A stretch of DNA of 57,114 nucleotides, from NCBI RefSeq assembly GCF_015670745.1, contig NZ_JADPCH010000015.1, positions 1-57,114 on the forward strand, given 5' to 3'. The first letter of the stretch is position 1. Each line of letters starts with the position of its first letter. A program made the position numbers and the translations under genes. The notes below the pieces were generated by a model, which ran no database searches, was not told the DNA's origin, and was given only the letters and a program-made list of their open reading frames with translations. Source of the DNA: Collinsella aerofaciens (lineage in GTDB: Bacteria; Actinomycetota; Coriobacteriia; Coriobacteriales; Coriobacteriaceae). Below are positions 6,837 to 14,632 of this stretch, piece by piece.

Positions 6837-9514
6837 GTGCAGATGTCGATGTCGATGTGATACTCCAGTTCGTAATGTTCAAGTGGACCACCAAGGCTTG
6901 GTCGGGGTCGTGGCCCACACTCCTCGATTCGTGGAATATGTCGGTGAACAATGGCAACCAGTATGTGCTCCAGCGCTCTGAGCTCGCATTGGGTGGAGAT
7001 ACGCCTTACACGCTGGATGCCTGCTTCGGCACGCCCGGCAACATCGAGGCGGGCGGCGTGCCGCAATTTATCGCATCGGCCACCATCGTCACCAACGCCG
7101 AGCTACTCGCACGCGCCGAGGTTGCAGCCACCGCGATAAACGTCGCGCCTGTCGTGCGCGATTGGGATCAAGCGGTCACGCGCATTGAACTCGAGGCAGA
7201 TGCAGAAAGCGACAACACGGGACAAATCGAGCATTTCGTCCATGCACTGATAGAGAACGGCGAAAACGCCGCGCCGATGTATGCGTACACCCATATCGGG
7301 CAGACGAAGGACGCCGTTGCGGACCCCAACGCCAATTCTGCTGGTGTATCGGAGGACGAGCGTGGCGGCATCAAGCCCTCGAGCGACAACGTGCTGTTTA
7401 CTGGCGTGCTCAGCGAAGCCCACATGAAGCTGACGATTATCGCCGGCGTAGAATGCCTGTTCCGCATCGCCTCGGTGCGCTACGGCGACAATGGCCGCTC
7501 GCGTCTGGTGGTGCACACAAAGGCAAACGGCACATGGTCCGCCCCCATGCCCGTGGACTTTCCCCTTGGGTTTGGTGAGGGCGACGTGGAACGCGACGGC
7601 ATATACGATTACGACTTCGACGTGGTGGAATATACGGACGGAAGAGGAAACCAGGACGCCTACGTGTTGCTGGTCTCGGGCGAGCGGCGTGACGGCGACG
7701 ACACCCTTTTCGATACGGCAAGCACAGCCGGCATACTGTCCGTTGTGCGTCTGCGCATAAGTAATGACGAGACCCGCGTGGTATCGCACACGTCATGGCG
7801 CAGCATTTCGCGCGGCCGCCTGCAAGAGGATGGCTACCATTGCCTGCAGTGCCCGCGCATCACGGTGGGCAAGACGCTGGTCGACGGACGTCTGTCGGGT
7901 GCCTACCTCCACCGCCGCGGAACCACCGCAGAAAAGGCGCTCGGCAGCGAGGCCGAGGTTGCGCTGGAGTGCTTTACCCTGTGGTCGGACGTTTCGGGCG
8001 ACAGCCTGACGTTCCGCCAAGTTCTCCGCTTTCCACAAGCGCCGTCGAGTATCGAGCTGGGCGAGCCCGAGGATATCAACGGCAAAATGGTGGTGCCCGT
8101 TGCGTACGAGACTGCAGACGGTTGCGGCTGCGCATCGTACGCCGTGATCGGCCAGTCCATTGCGGGCTGGGGCGTTATGCCACCAGACGCCACGGTACCC
8201 CGTGCGGTGCCGTGGCCACAACATTCGGGCTTTTTGGCAACCGTCAACGAACAGCTGCAGCATATTACTTGGACGCAAAGCGCATCGGCATTTGCAACGC
8301 AGCCCGTGGGCGCCGCAGGCTGTGGCCCGGCATCGTTTAGCGTAAGCAACAACGGCAGGTGCGTGCTCTATGTAGAGAATACCGATGGCAAGGTGGGACA
8401 AACCTACGACGAAGAAGGCAACCCGGTAGCAGTAATGGGCAAGCACTTCCGCATCTTCGCCAGCACCTTGGCAGGCGATCTGTTTACGGAGCCGTTCGTG
8501 ATGTGCGAGCTGGACCATCCCGTCGATCAGATAACGACATTTTTGACGTCGGGGAGCATGCTCTCCGCGCTCGCCACGCACATTGTGAGCGCGGAGAAGA
8601 GCGAGGCAGAACTACACGGCATCGAAGTGCCCTTGGTGGCGTGTGCCACTCCGACGGGCGCAGTCGCTACCTCGGGCGCGGTGGTGCCCGGAGCAGCAGG
8701 CGAATCCTTCATGGTCACGGTGCGAAACGACGGCAACACCTTGCTGACCGCCGGCACAATCGATCTGTACCGAGAGGGCTCCAGCCAGCCGTTCTCCAGC
8801 GCATCCATCGGGTTCGGAGCGAACACACGCATGGCATCGATCTACGATCCAGAGCTTGCCGAGGACGCTTCGGTCAACGACATGGCACACGTGAAGCACG
8901 CGCTCGAAACGCTGGGCACACCTTTTGCAACGCACCCGCTGGTAGCCGACAGTGGCAACGCCGTGCTGGCACCGGGTTGCACGGCACAGTTCCGCATGAG
9001 CTTCGCTATCCCCGAGAGTTGGAGCGACGAAGTGGGCAAACGCGTAACGCTGTATGCGAAGGCGCGTAATCTGGTGGCGCTCGATCCCGTAACGCTCGAG
9101 GAAATTCGACCGGGCGCAAACTCGGCGCTGGGTGCCGTACTGCACGAGCTTCATGTGCCCGACGCGGCATGCGAACGCTCAGAAGTTCAGGTCGGCGTAT
9201 GCGACAGCGCGGATACGACAGAACTTCACGACGCCCCGATGACAGTAGACGACGATGGCGGCTCGAGTGGCGGCGGTACCGACGAGGGCGGCGGCTCCGG
9301 CGGAAGGAGCTCCGGCAGTGGCAAGGACCACAGCAATAACAAGCGCTCCGGAAAAGCGGGCGCGCTCGCTGGCACGGGCGATGTCAATGCTCCCCTTACG
9401 GCAGCCGCTACAGCACTCGCCGCGGCAGGCGCCGGCCTCATCGCCTACAGCGCCCGCCGCACGGCGCTCGAAAAAGACACCGCCAATGAGGTCAATTCGG
9501 ATAGGTCTCGCTAG
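6656..9514 (+). CDS. Giant surface protein, C-terminal part with LAxTG-type anchor
   Basis: This is the -1 continuation of the gene starting at 5148; together they encode about 1,450 aa. It has long beta-rich stretches and a region like a secreted beta-propeller or adhesin (VVHTKANGTWSAPMP, VVEYTDGRGNQDAYVLLVSG). A CARDB-like segment follows (ESFMVTVRNDGNTLLTAGTIDLY), then a Gly/Ser linker and a cell-wall sorting tail. The tail is LAGTGD, then a hydrophobic helix (AAATALAAAGAGLIAYSA) and the basic end RR. Sortase anchoring is likely if the frame is restored. The exact function is unknown. No good ribosome-binding site supports independent translation. Confidence 0.7.
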   Translation, partial: NISLDYSNTSGSFTIQIGLAVTFGAGVAGVASSAVRGAASLTLFIGYEKADGHQLPRLRVGADVDVDVILQFVMFKWTTKAWSGSWPTLLDSWNMSVNNGNQYVLQRSELALGGDTPYTLDACFGTPGNIEAGGVPQFIASATIVTNAELLARAEVAATAINVAPVVRDWDQAVTRIELEADAESDNTGQIEHFVHALIENGENAAPMYAYTHIGQTKDAVADPNANSAGVSEDERGGIKPSSDNVLFTGVLSEAHMKLTIIAGVECLFRIASVRYGDNGRSRLVVHTKANGTWSAPMPVDFPLGFGEGDVERDGIYDYDFDVVEYTDGRGNQDAYVLLVSGERRDGDDTLFDTASTAGILSVVRLRISNDETRVVSHTSWRSISRGRLQEDGYHCLQCPRITVGKTLVDGRLSGAYLHRRGTTAEKALGSEAEVALECFTLWSDVSGDSLTFRQVLRFPQAPSSIELGEPEDINGKMVVPVAYETADGCGCASYAVIGQSIAGWGVMPPDATVPRAVPWPQHSGFLATVNEQLQHITWTQSASAFATQPVGAAGCGPASFSVSNNGRCVLYVENTDGKVGQTYDEEGNPVAVMGKHFRIFASTLAGDLFTEPFVMCELDHPVDQITTFLTSGSMLSALATHIVSAEKSEAELHGIEVPLVACATPTGAVATSGAVVPGAAGESFMVTVRNDGNTLLTAGTIDLYREGSSQPFSSASIGFGANTRMASIYDPELAEDASVNDMAHVKHALETLGTPFATHPLVADSGNAVLAPGCTAQFRMSFAIPESWSDEVGKRVTLYAKARNLVALDPVTLEEIRPGANSALGAVLHELHVPDAACERSEVQVGVCDSADTTELHDAPMTVDDDGGSSGGGTDEGGGSGGRSSGSGKDHSNNKRSGKAGALAGTGDVNAPLTAAATALAAAGAGLIAYSARRTALEKDTANEVNSDRSR

Positions 9515-9565
9515 CTCCTAGTTACTTTTGTGAGAGACGCCGACTCGGCTCATCGAACACCAAAA

Positions 9566-9596
9566 GGGGCTGGCCCCGATAACTCGGAGCCAGCCC
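9566..9596 (-). terminator. Rho-independent terminator of lipoprotein gene
   Basis: Inverted repeat GGGCTGGC/GCCAGCCC (9567-9574 and 9589-9596). Read on the minus strand it is followed by CTTTT, and it sits about 30 bp beyond the lipoprotein stop. It also separates that gene from the convergent surface-protein gene. Confidence 0.7.
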
Positions 9597-9626
9597 TGAG
9601 TCGCCTGACATGGGAATCGCAACCCG

Positions 9627-10646
9627 CTACTTGAGCTTCAATGCCTCCATCATGGGCGCGGCGGCGTCCCAATCGATCTTCCAGCCAATCGACACGCGGA
9701 CGGTCTCGCCCGTCGCGGGAGCCGTCGCAAACAGCGTATGGCCGTTGTCGGGACCGGTAAAGCGCAGCCACGTTATGCCGTTGTACTCGACCTGGTCGGT
9801 TGTTGTCTCCTTGCCTTCGTAGACCTGCTCTAGGCTTGCAACCTCTTCCTCCGGCGAGCGCGGGAAGATGCTGATGTTCAGGCGTCCTCCAGTCTCGTCG
9901 TGGAAGAAGTTTGCCTTTTCGCGCTCTTCGTCGGACGAATCCAGCGTGTAACCATCGGCGGCCTCGATGCTGTACGATGCGCAGTCGATGCCCGTTAAAT
10001 CTGCCTTCTCGCCAGAATCGGCCACGCCGCCGGCCGCCTTGAACTCCTTGGTCTCGCATCCCGTGGTGTCAAAGTGCATGGCCTCATGATTCTTGGCGGG
10101 GGCATAAGCGTCTACGAACTCGACAGTGATGGGCCCGTAGTACGCCGTCTTGGGCGCCCAGAAATACACGTACTCAACGGTCTCGCCCGGGCCGATATCT
10201 GGCCTCTCGGAAAGGTCGATGCCCTCGTGCAGCTCATCGGGAGCCTCGCTTGCAACGTAGTCGAGCACGGCCGCCTTGCCGGAAGTAAACAACGGGTCGC
10301 CTGCCTCAAGATCGCCCTGGGCAGCATGCACGTTAAAGGAACTGAACGTCCTGTTCTTTGTGTTGTTGTTGGTGATCTTGATGTGCAGGTAAAAGCCGTC
10401 CTGCAGCTTGGCATCGCCGCGATAGAACGTGCCGTGAGCCACCGACTCATAGGTAATGCCTGCCACCTCGACCGTCTGCGAATCATAGGCCCTGGGCTTT
10501 TCCTGCACAGGCGCGCTGCCGCCCGAACCGCCAGGCGAGCCGCTCGGAGCACTACCGCCACAGCCGGCCACTGTACACGCCAGCACGGCCGAAAGCGTCA
10601 CGGTGGGAATTCCTAACAGCAGTTTCTTTGTCATGGGCCTCATCAT
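9627..10646 (-). CDS. Secreted lipoprotein, DUF5067-like
   Basis: The start at 10646 (MMRPMTKKLLLGIPTVTLSA) has AGGAG eight bases upstream; a longer frame exists but lacks such a site. The 339-aa product has a lipoprotein signal with lipobox VAGC at about residue 29, then a Gly/Ser/Pro linker. Residues about 60-190 read as an immunoglobulin-like DUF5067-type domain (VEVAGITYESVAHGTFYRGDA, HIKITNNNTKNRTFSSFNVHA). The C-terminal 120 residues form a second alpha/beta domain. It is probably anchored on the outer face of the membrane. Ligand unknown. Confidence 0.75.
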   Translation of the reverse strand: MMRPMTKKLLLGIPTVTLSAVLACTVAGCGGSAPSGSPGGSGGSAPVQEKPRAYDSQTVEVAGITYESVAHGTFYRGDAKLQDGFYLHIKITNNNTKNRTFSSFNVHAAQGDLEAGDPLFTSGKAAVLDYVASEAPDELHEGIDLSERPDIGPGETVEYVYFWAPKTAYYGPITVEFVDAYAPAKNHEAMHFDTTGCETKEFKAAGGVADSGEKADLTGIDCASYSIEAADGYTLDSSDEEREKANFFHDETGGRLNISIFPRSPEEEVASLEQVYEGKETTTDQVEYNGITWLRFTGPDNGHTLFATAPATGETVRVSIGWKIDWDAAAPMMEALKLK

Positions 10647-10945
10647 TCTCACCGCTCCTTTCGGCTTGCAGCTCATCCATTGCCCGAGTCCCAAGTCGAC
10701 CCCGTGGCATCGGCTTCCACTATGAGCGTATGACGAAACACGGCGCCGGCGAAGTGACCCGTGGCCCAAATAACGACCCACCAGCGTTCCTTATGGGCCA
10801 AAAGAACTCGCACATGCACGCCCCCGGCCCATAAAACGAGACGTCTGTCCCAATGTTCGATTCGATCCAACAATCCGCACGACACGTTTTCGACAACGTA
10901 TCCAACCGCAAACGCAGCAAGACGCATTCGGCCGCCTTCAAATTT

Positions 10946-11047
10946 ACTCGGGCAGAACCGACTCGGTTTTGTCCGAGTAAACTCGAGCATAAACTGATCC
11001 ATGCGATACAATTAACTCGGACAAAACCGAGTCGGAAGGAACCGAGT
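10946..11047 (+). promoter_or_regulatory. Four-site operator array before the AAA/DUF234 ATPase gene
   Basis: Two overlapping pairs of an 18-bp dyad with form ACTCGG-N6-CCGAGT. Site 1 is 10946-10963, site 2 is 10961-10978, site 3 is 11015-11032 and site 4 is 11030-11047. Sites 2 and 3 match the dyad perfectly; sites 1 and 4 have one mismatch each. The two pairs are mirror images, with an extended perfect inverted repeat of about 21 bp. TACAAT at 11007-11012 lies between them as a possible -10, and the AAGGAA ribosome-binding site lies inside site 4. The arrangement suggests tight autoregulation. Confidence 0.65.
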
Positions 11048-11049
11048 AA

Positions 11050-12432
11050 GTGGAATTTATTGGCAGGGAGCGTGAGCTCGCCCGTATTAAGAAAACGCTC
11101 AAAGCACCCGAGCAGCGCAATGTTCTCATTTACGGCAGGCGTCGCGTCGGAAAAAGTGAGCTCATCAAGCAGGCGCTAACCGATTTGTCGGACGTCGCAA
11201 CGGTCTATTACGAGTGCCGCCAAACCTCCGAGGCAGACAACCTCGAGAGTCTGTCCGTCCTTGTTGCTGAAGCGCTGAGCTTTCCTCCGCTCGCCTTCAC
11301 AGGCATCCGCGAGCTCATCGAATTTCTGTTTGCCCAAGCTAAAGACAAGAACATTACCCTCGTTCTCGACGAATACCCCTACTTGAGAGATGCGGTTAAA
11401 GGCTTAGACAGCATTCTTCAGACCTCAATCGACGCCCACAGGGAAGACTCACGTTTAAACATTGTCCTGTGCGGCTCCTACGTTGAGATTATGAAATCCC
11501 TCATCGAGCATGAAAGCCCCCTCTACGGGCGAATTGATCTCGCGCTTGAGCTTAAGCCCATGGATTACTTTGACGCTGCGAAGTTCTATCCCGCGTTCTC
11601 GCCCGAGGACAAGGTGCGGCTCTATAGCGTTTTTGGCGGTATCCCCTTTTACAATCGCCTCATCGATCAATCCCAAAGCGTACGCGACAACATCATCGAG
11701 CTCGTCACGGAACCTGGCGCCCGCTTAGAAAGCGAGGTGCCGTCCTATCTCAACGCCGAGATCTCGAAGATGACCAACGCCAACGAAGTTTTCGGGGCTC
11801 TCGCACAAGGCTACTCCCGTTGGGGGGACGTGCTGGCACAGTCGCACGTCTCGAGCGGTCCGGCCATGGCAGACGTGCTCGACAAGCTCATGTCACTCGA
11901 AATCGTCCAAAAGCGTGCACCCATCAACGACCCTACGAACAAGCGCAAGTCTGGCTACTTTGTAGTGGATCCGCTTTCGCTCTTTTACTATCGCTATGTT
12001 TTCCGCAATGCCTCAGCGCGTCAGCTGCTCGACCCGGAAGTCTTCTATGATCGTCACGTCTTCCAAGACTTCGAGGAAAACTACGTTCCTCATATGTTCG
12101 AGGAGATCTGCCGTCAATACCTCGTGCGGCAGAACAGGACCGGCAAGATCGAACCGGCTTTCGACGCCATAGGCAAGTACTGGTACGACGACCCCGCAAA
12201 CAAAACGAGCGGCGAATTCGATGTGGTAACGCAAGACCCCGAGGGCTACGCATTCTACGAAGCAAAGTTCCGCAAATCCCCCATCACGCAAAAAATGGTC
12301 GACGAGGAAATCGCCCAAGTCGAGGCAACGGGACTCAAGTGCCATCGCTATGGATTCTTCTCCCGTTCGGGCTTCGAAGCTGGCGAAAGCGATCGAACCG
12401 TCTTCATCGACCTGCCGCAGATGTTTGGATAG
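11050..12432 (+). CDS. AAA ATPase with C-terminal DUF234 nuclease-like domain
   Basis: GTG start at 11050 after AAGGAA. 460 aa. An N-terminal ATPase of the archaeal type has Walker A YGRRRVGKSELIKQA (about 29-43) and Walker B ITLVLDEYPYL (about 110). A sensor-like segment CGSYVEIMKS and a winged-helix region follow (ALAQGYSRWGDVLAQSHVSS). The C-terminal 110 residues match DUF234, a PD-(D/E)xK-like fold: GEFDVVTQDPEGYAFYEAKFRK. Such proteins are common in gut anaerobes and are often linked to mobile DNA. The elaborate operator upstream is unusual. It stands alone in its transcription unit. Confidence 0.85.
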   Translation: MEFIGRERELARIKKTLKAPEQRNVLIYGRRRVGKSELIKQALTDLSDVATVYYECRQTSEADNLESLSVLVAEALSFPPLAFTGIRELIEFLFAQAKDKNITLVLDEYPYLRDAVKGLDSILQTSIDAHREDSRLNIVLCGSYVEIMKSLIEHESPLYGRIDLALELKPMDYFDAAKFYPAFSPEDKVRLYSVFGGIPFYNRLIDQSQSVRDNIIELVTEPGARLESEVPSYLNAEISKMTNANEVFGALAQGYSRWGDVLAQSHVSSGPAMADVLDKLMSLEIVQKRAPINDPTNKRKSGYFVVDPLSLFYYRYVFRNASARQLLDPEVFYDRHVFQDFEENYVPHMFEEICRQYLVRQNRTGKIEPAFDAIGKYWYDDPANKTSGEFDVVTQDPEGYAFYEAKFRKSPITQKMVDEEIAQVEATGLKCHRYGFFSRSGFEAGESDRTVFIDLPQMFG

Positions 12433-12475
12433 GACAGGACAGGTCCCTCCCGCATTCCAAGCATTCATTATCTAA

Positions 12476-12491
12476 TCGAACGGTTGTTCGA
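12476..12491. promoter_or_regulatory. LexA (SOS) box upstream of topoisomerase genes
   Basis: TCGAACGGTTGTTCGA is a perfect 16-bp palindrome of form TCGAAC-N4-GTTCGA, the SOS box recognised by LexA in actinobacteria and similar to that of Bacillus. It lies 31 bp before TTGGAA of the likely promoter and about 100 bp before the start codon of the ParE-like gene. That is a position from which LexA could repress. Confidence 0.75.
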
Positions 12492-12506
12492 TGGATTTCG
12501 TGTTGG

Positions 12507-12535
12507 TTGGAATCGTCTGTGGGCTGGGCTATGCT
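12507..12535 (+). promoter_or_regulatory. Promoter of topoisomerase operon
   Basis: TTGGAA (12507-12512) and TATGCT (12530-12535) are spaced 17 bp, placing the transcript start near 12542, about 48 bp before the start codon. The LexA-type palindrome lies just upstream. Confidence 0.5.
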
Positions 12536-12589
12536 ACCTTGACTATCTATATGACTTAAACGCAGCAAAGGAGCACCGAGAGAGCGAGT

Positions 12590-14587
12590 ATGGCAAAAAA
12601 CACCGCAAACTATGGTAACGACAGTATCCGCCAGCTCAAGGACGAGGAGCGCGTACGCCTGCGCCCCGCCGTCATCTTTGGCTCGGACGGACTCGACGGC
12701 TGCGCGCATGCCGCCTTCGAGATCCTGTCCAACGCCGTTGACGAGGCGCGCCAGGGCTACGGCAAGCTCATCACCCTTACCGCCTTTCGCGATGGTTCCA
12801 TTCAGGTAGAGGACAACGGCCGCGGCTGCCCGCTCGACTGGAACCCCTCCGAGAAGCGCTTTAACTGGGAGCTCGTCTTTTGCGAGCTCTACGCAGGTGG
12901 CAAATACAACAACAACCAGGGCGGCGACTACGACTTCTCGCTCGGTACCAACGGCCTGGGCTCGTGCGCGACCCAGTACGCCTCCGAATACATGGACGTC
13001 ACGGTTTGGCGCGACGGCAACAAGTACTCCCTGCACTTTAAAAAGGGCAAGGTCGTTGGCGCCAAAAAGAAGGCACTCGAGATTGAGCCCAGCGACGAGG
13101 ACCGTACCGGCACCACCATCAAATGGCGCCCCGATCTTGAGGTCTTTACCTCCATCAGCATCCCCCACGATTGGTATCGCGAGACCATGCGCCGCCAGGC
13201 CGTGGTCAACGCCAACGTGACCTTCCGCCTGCGCATTGAGGGCGACGATGGCGAGTTTTCCGAAGAAGACTTTTGCTATCCCAAGGGCATCGAAGACTAC
13301 GTGCTCGAGAAGGTCGGTACCGACTACCTCACCGAGCCCTTCTTTATCGAGGCCGACCGTCGCGGTCGCGATCGCGAGGACCTGCCCGACTACAATGTAA
13401 AGATCACCGCGTGCATGTGCTTCTCGCGCACCTTCATGATGCAGGAGTACTACCACAACTCATCGTGGCTCGAGAATGGCGGCTCGCCCGAGAAGGCCGC
13501 CCGCAGCGCTCTGACCAGTGCCATCGATGCTTACATTAAGCAACAGGGCAAGTACAACAAAAACGAGAGCGGCATTAAGTGGCAGGACGTCCAGGACTGT
13601 CTGGTGCTGGTGACCAACTGCTTCTCCACCCAGACGTCCTACGAAAACCAGACTAAGAAGGCCATCAACAACCGCTTTATCCAGCAGGCTATGACGGCCT
13701 TCTTTAAGGAGCGCCTCTCGACTTACCTGATCGAGAACAAAGACGCCGCCAACAAGATCATGGAGCAGGTGCTCATCAACAAGCGTTCGCGCGAGAACGC
13801 CGAGAAAACGCGCCAGAGTATCAAAACCAACCTGCAGCAGAAGACCGACATGGCCAACCGCGTGCAGAAGTTCATCGACTGCCGCTCCAAGGACAAGAGC
13901 CGCCGCGAGATCTACATCGTAGAGGGTGACTCGGCAGCAGGTGCCATTCGCACCTCGCGCGATGCCGAGTTCCAGGGCGTCATGCCCGTCCGCGGCAAGA
14001 TCCTCAACTGCCTGAAGGAGGATTATCCGCGCATCTTTAAGTCCGACATCATCATGGACCTCATGCGCGTACTGGGCTGCGGCGTGGAGATCAAGGACAA
14101 GCGCATCAAGAACCTTGGCGCCTTCGACCTGGACAACCTCAACTGGAACAAGGTCATCATCTGTACGGACGCCGACGTCGACGGTTACCACATCCGCACG
14201 CTCGTGCTCACCATGCTCTACCGCCTGGTGCCCACACTTATCGACGAGGGCTACGTGTATATCGCCGAGTCGCCGCTCTACGAGATCAACTGCAAAGAAA
14301 AGACCTACTTTGCCTACACCGAGCTCGAGAAGAACGGCATTCTCAAGGAGATTGGCGACCAGAAGTGCTCCATCAACCGCTCCAAGGGTCTTGGTGAGAA
14401 CGATCCGGACATGATGTGGCTCACCACCATGAACCCCGAGACGCGTCGCCTAATCAAGGTGGAGCCCGAGGACGTCACCAAAATGGAAACCATGTTCAAC
14501 CTGTTGCTGGGCAACGACGAGGCGGGCCGTAAGCGCCACATCTCCGAGCACGGCAGGGAATACCTGGACCAGCTGGACCTGCAGTAG
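12590..14587 (+). CDS. DNA topoisomerase type IIA, subunit B (ParE/GyrB-like)
   Basis: 665 aa. The GHKL ATPase has ILSNAVDEARQG, VEDNGRGCP and the lid LGTNGLGSCATQYAS. A transducer and TOPRIM domain follow with EGDSAAGAI, PVRGKILN and DADVDGYHIRTL, then RSKGLGEND. Canonical GyrB/ParE read EGDSAGG and RYKGLGE, so this is a divergent branch rather than housekeeping gyrase. It pairs with the ParC-like gene 45 bp downstream, and the two should form a heterotetramer that passes or supercoils DNA. A perfect LexA-type box upstream suggests induction by DNA damage. The main gyrase is presumably elsewhere. Confidence 0.9.
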   Translation: MAKNTANYGNDSIRQLKDEERVRLRPAVIFGSDGLDGCAHAAFEILSNAVDEARQGYGKLITLTAFRDGSIQVEDNGRGCPLDWNPSEKRFNWELVFCELYAGGKYNNNQGGDYDFSLGTNGLGSCATQYASEYMDVTVWRDGNKYSLHFKKGKVVGAKKKALEIEPSDEDRTGTTIKWRPDLEVFTSISIPHDWYRETMRRQAVVNANVTFRLRIEGDDGEFSEEDFCYPKGIEDYVLEKVGTDYLTEPFFIEADRRGRDREDLPDYNVKITACMCFSRTFMMQEYYHNSSWLENGGSPEKAARSALTSAIDAYIKQQGKYNKNESGIKWQDVQDCLVLVTNCFSTQTSYENQTKKAINNRFIQQAMTAFFKERLSTYLIENKDAANKIMEQVLINKRSRENAEKTRQSIKTNLQQKTDMANRVQKFIDCRSKDKSRREIYIVEGDSAAGAIRTSRDAEFQGVMPVRGKILNCLKEDYPRIFKSDIIMDLMRVLGCGVEIKDKRIKNLGAFDLDNLNWNKVIICTDADVDGYHIRTLVLTMLYRLVPTLIDEGYVYIAESPLYEINCKEKTYFAYTELEKNGILKEIGDQKCSINRSKGLGENDPDMMWLTTMNPETRRLIKVEPEDVTKMETMFNLLLGNDEAGRKRHISEHGREYLDQLDLQ

Positions 14588-14632
14588 CAGCAAATCGATA
14601 ACGACGGCCCATAAGAAGTTCAAGAGGAAATC

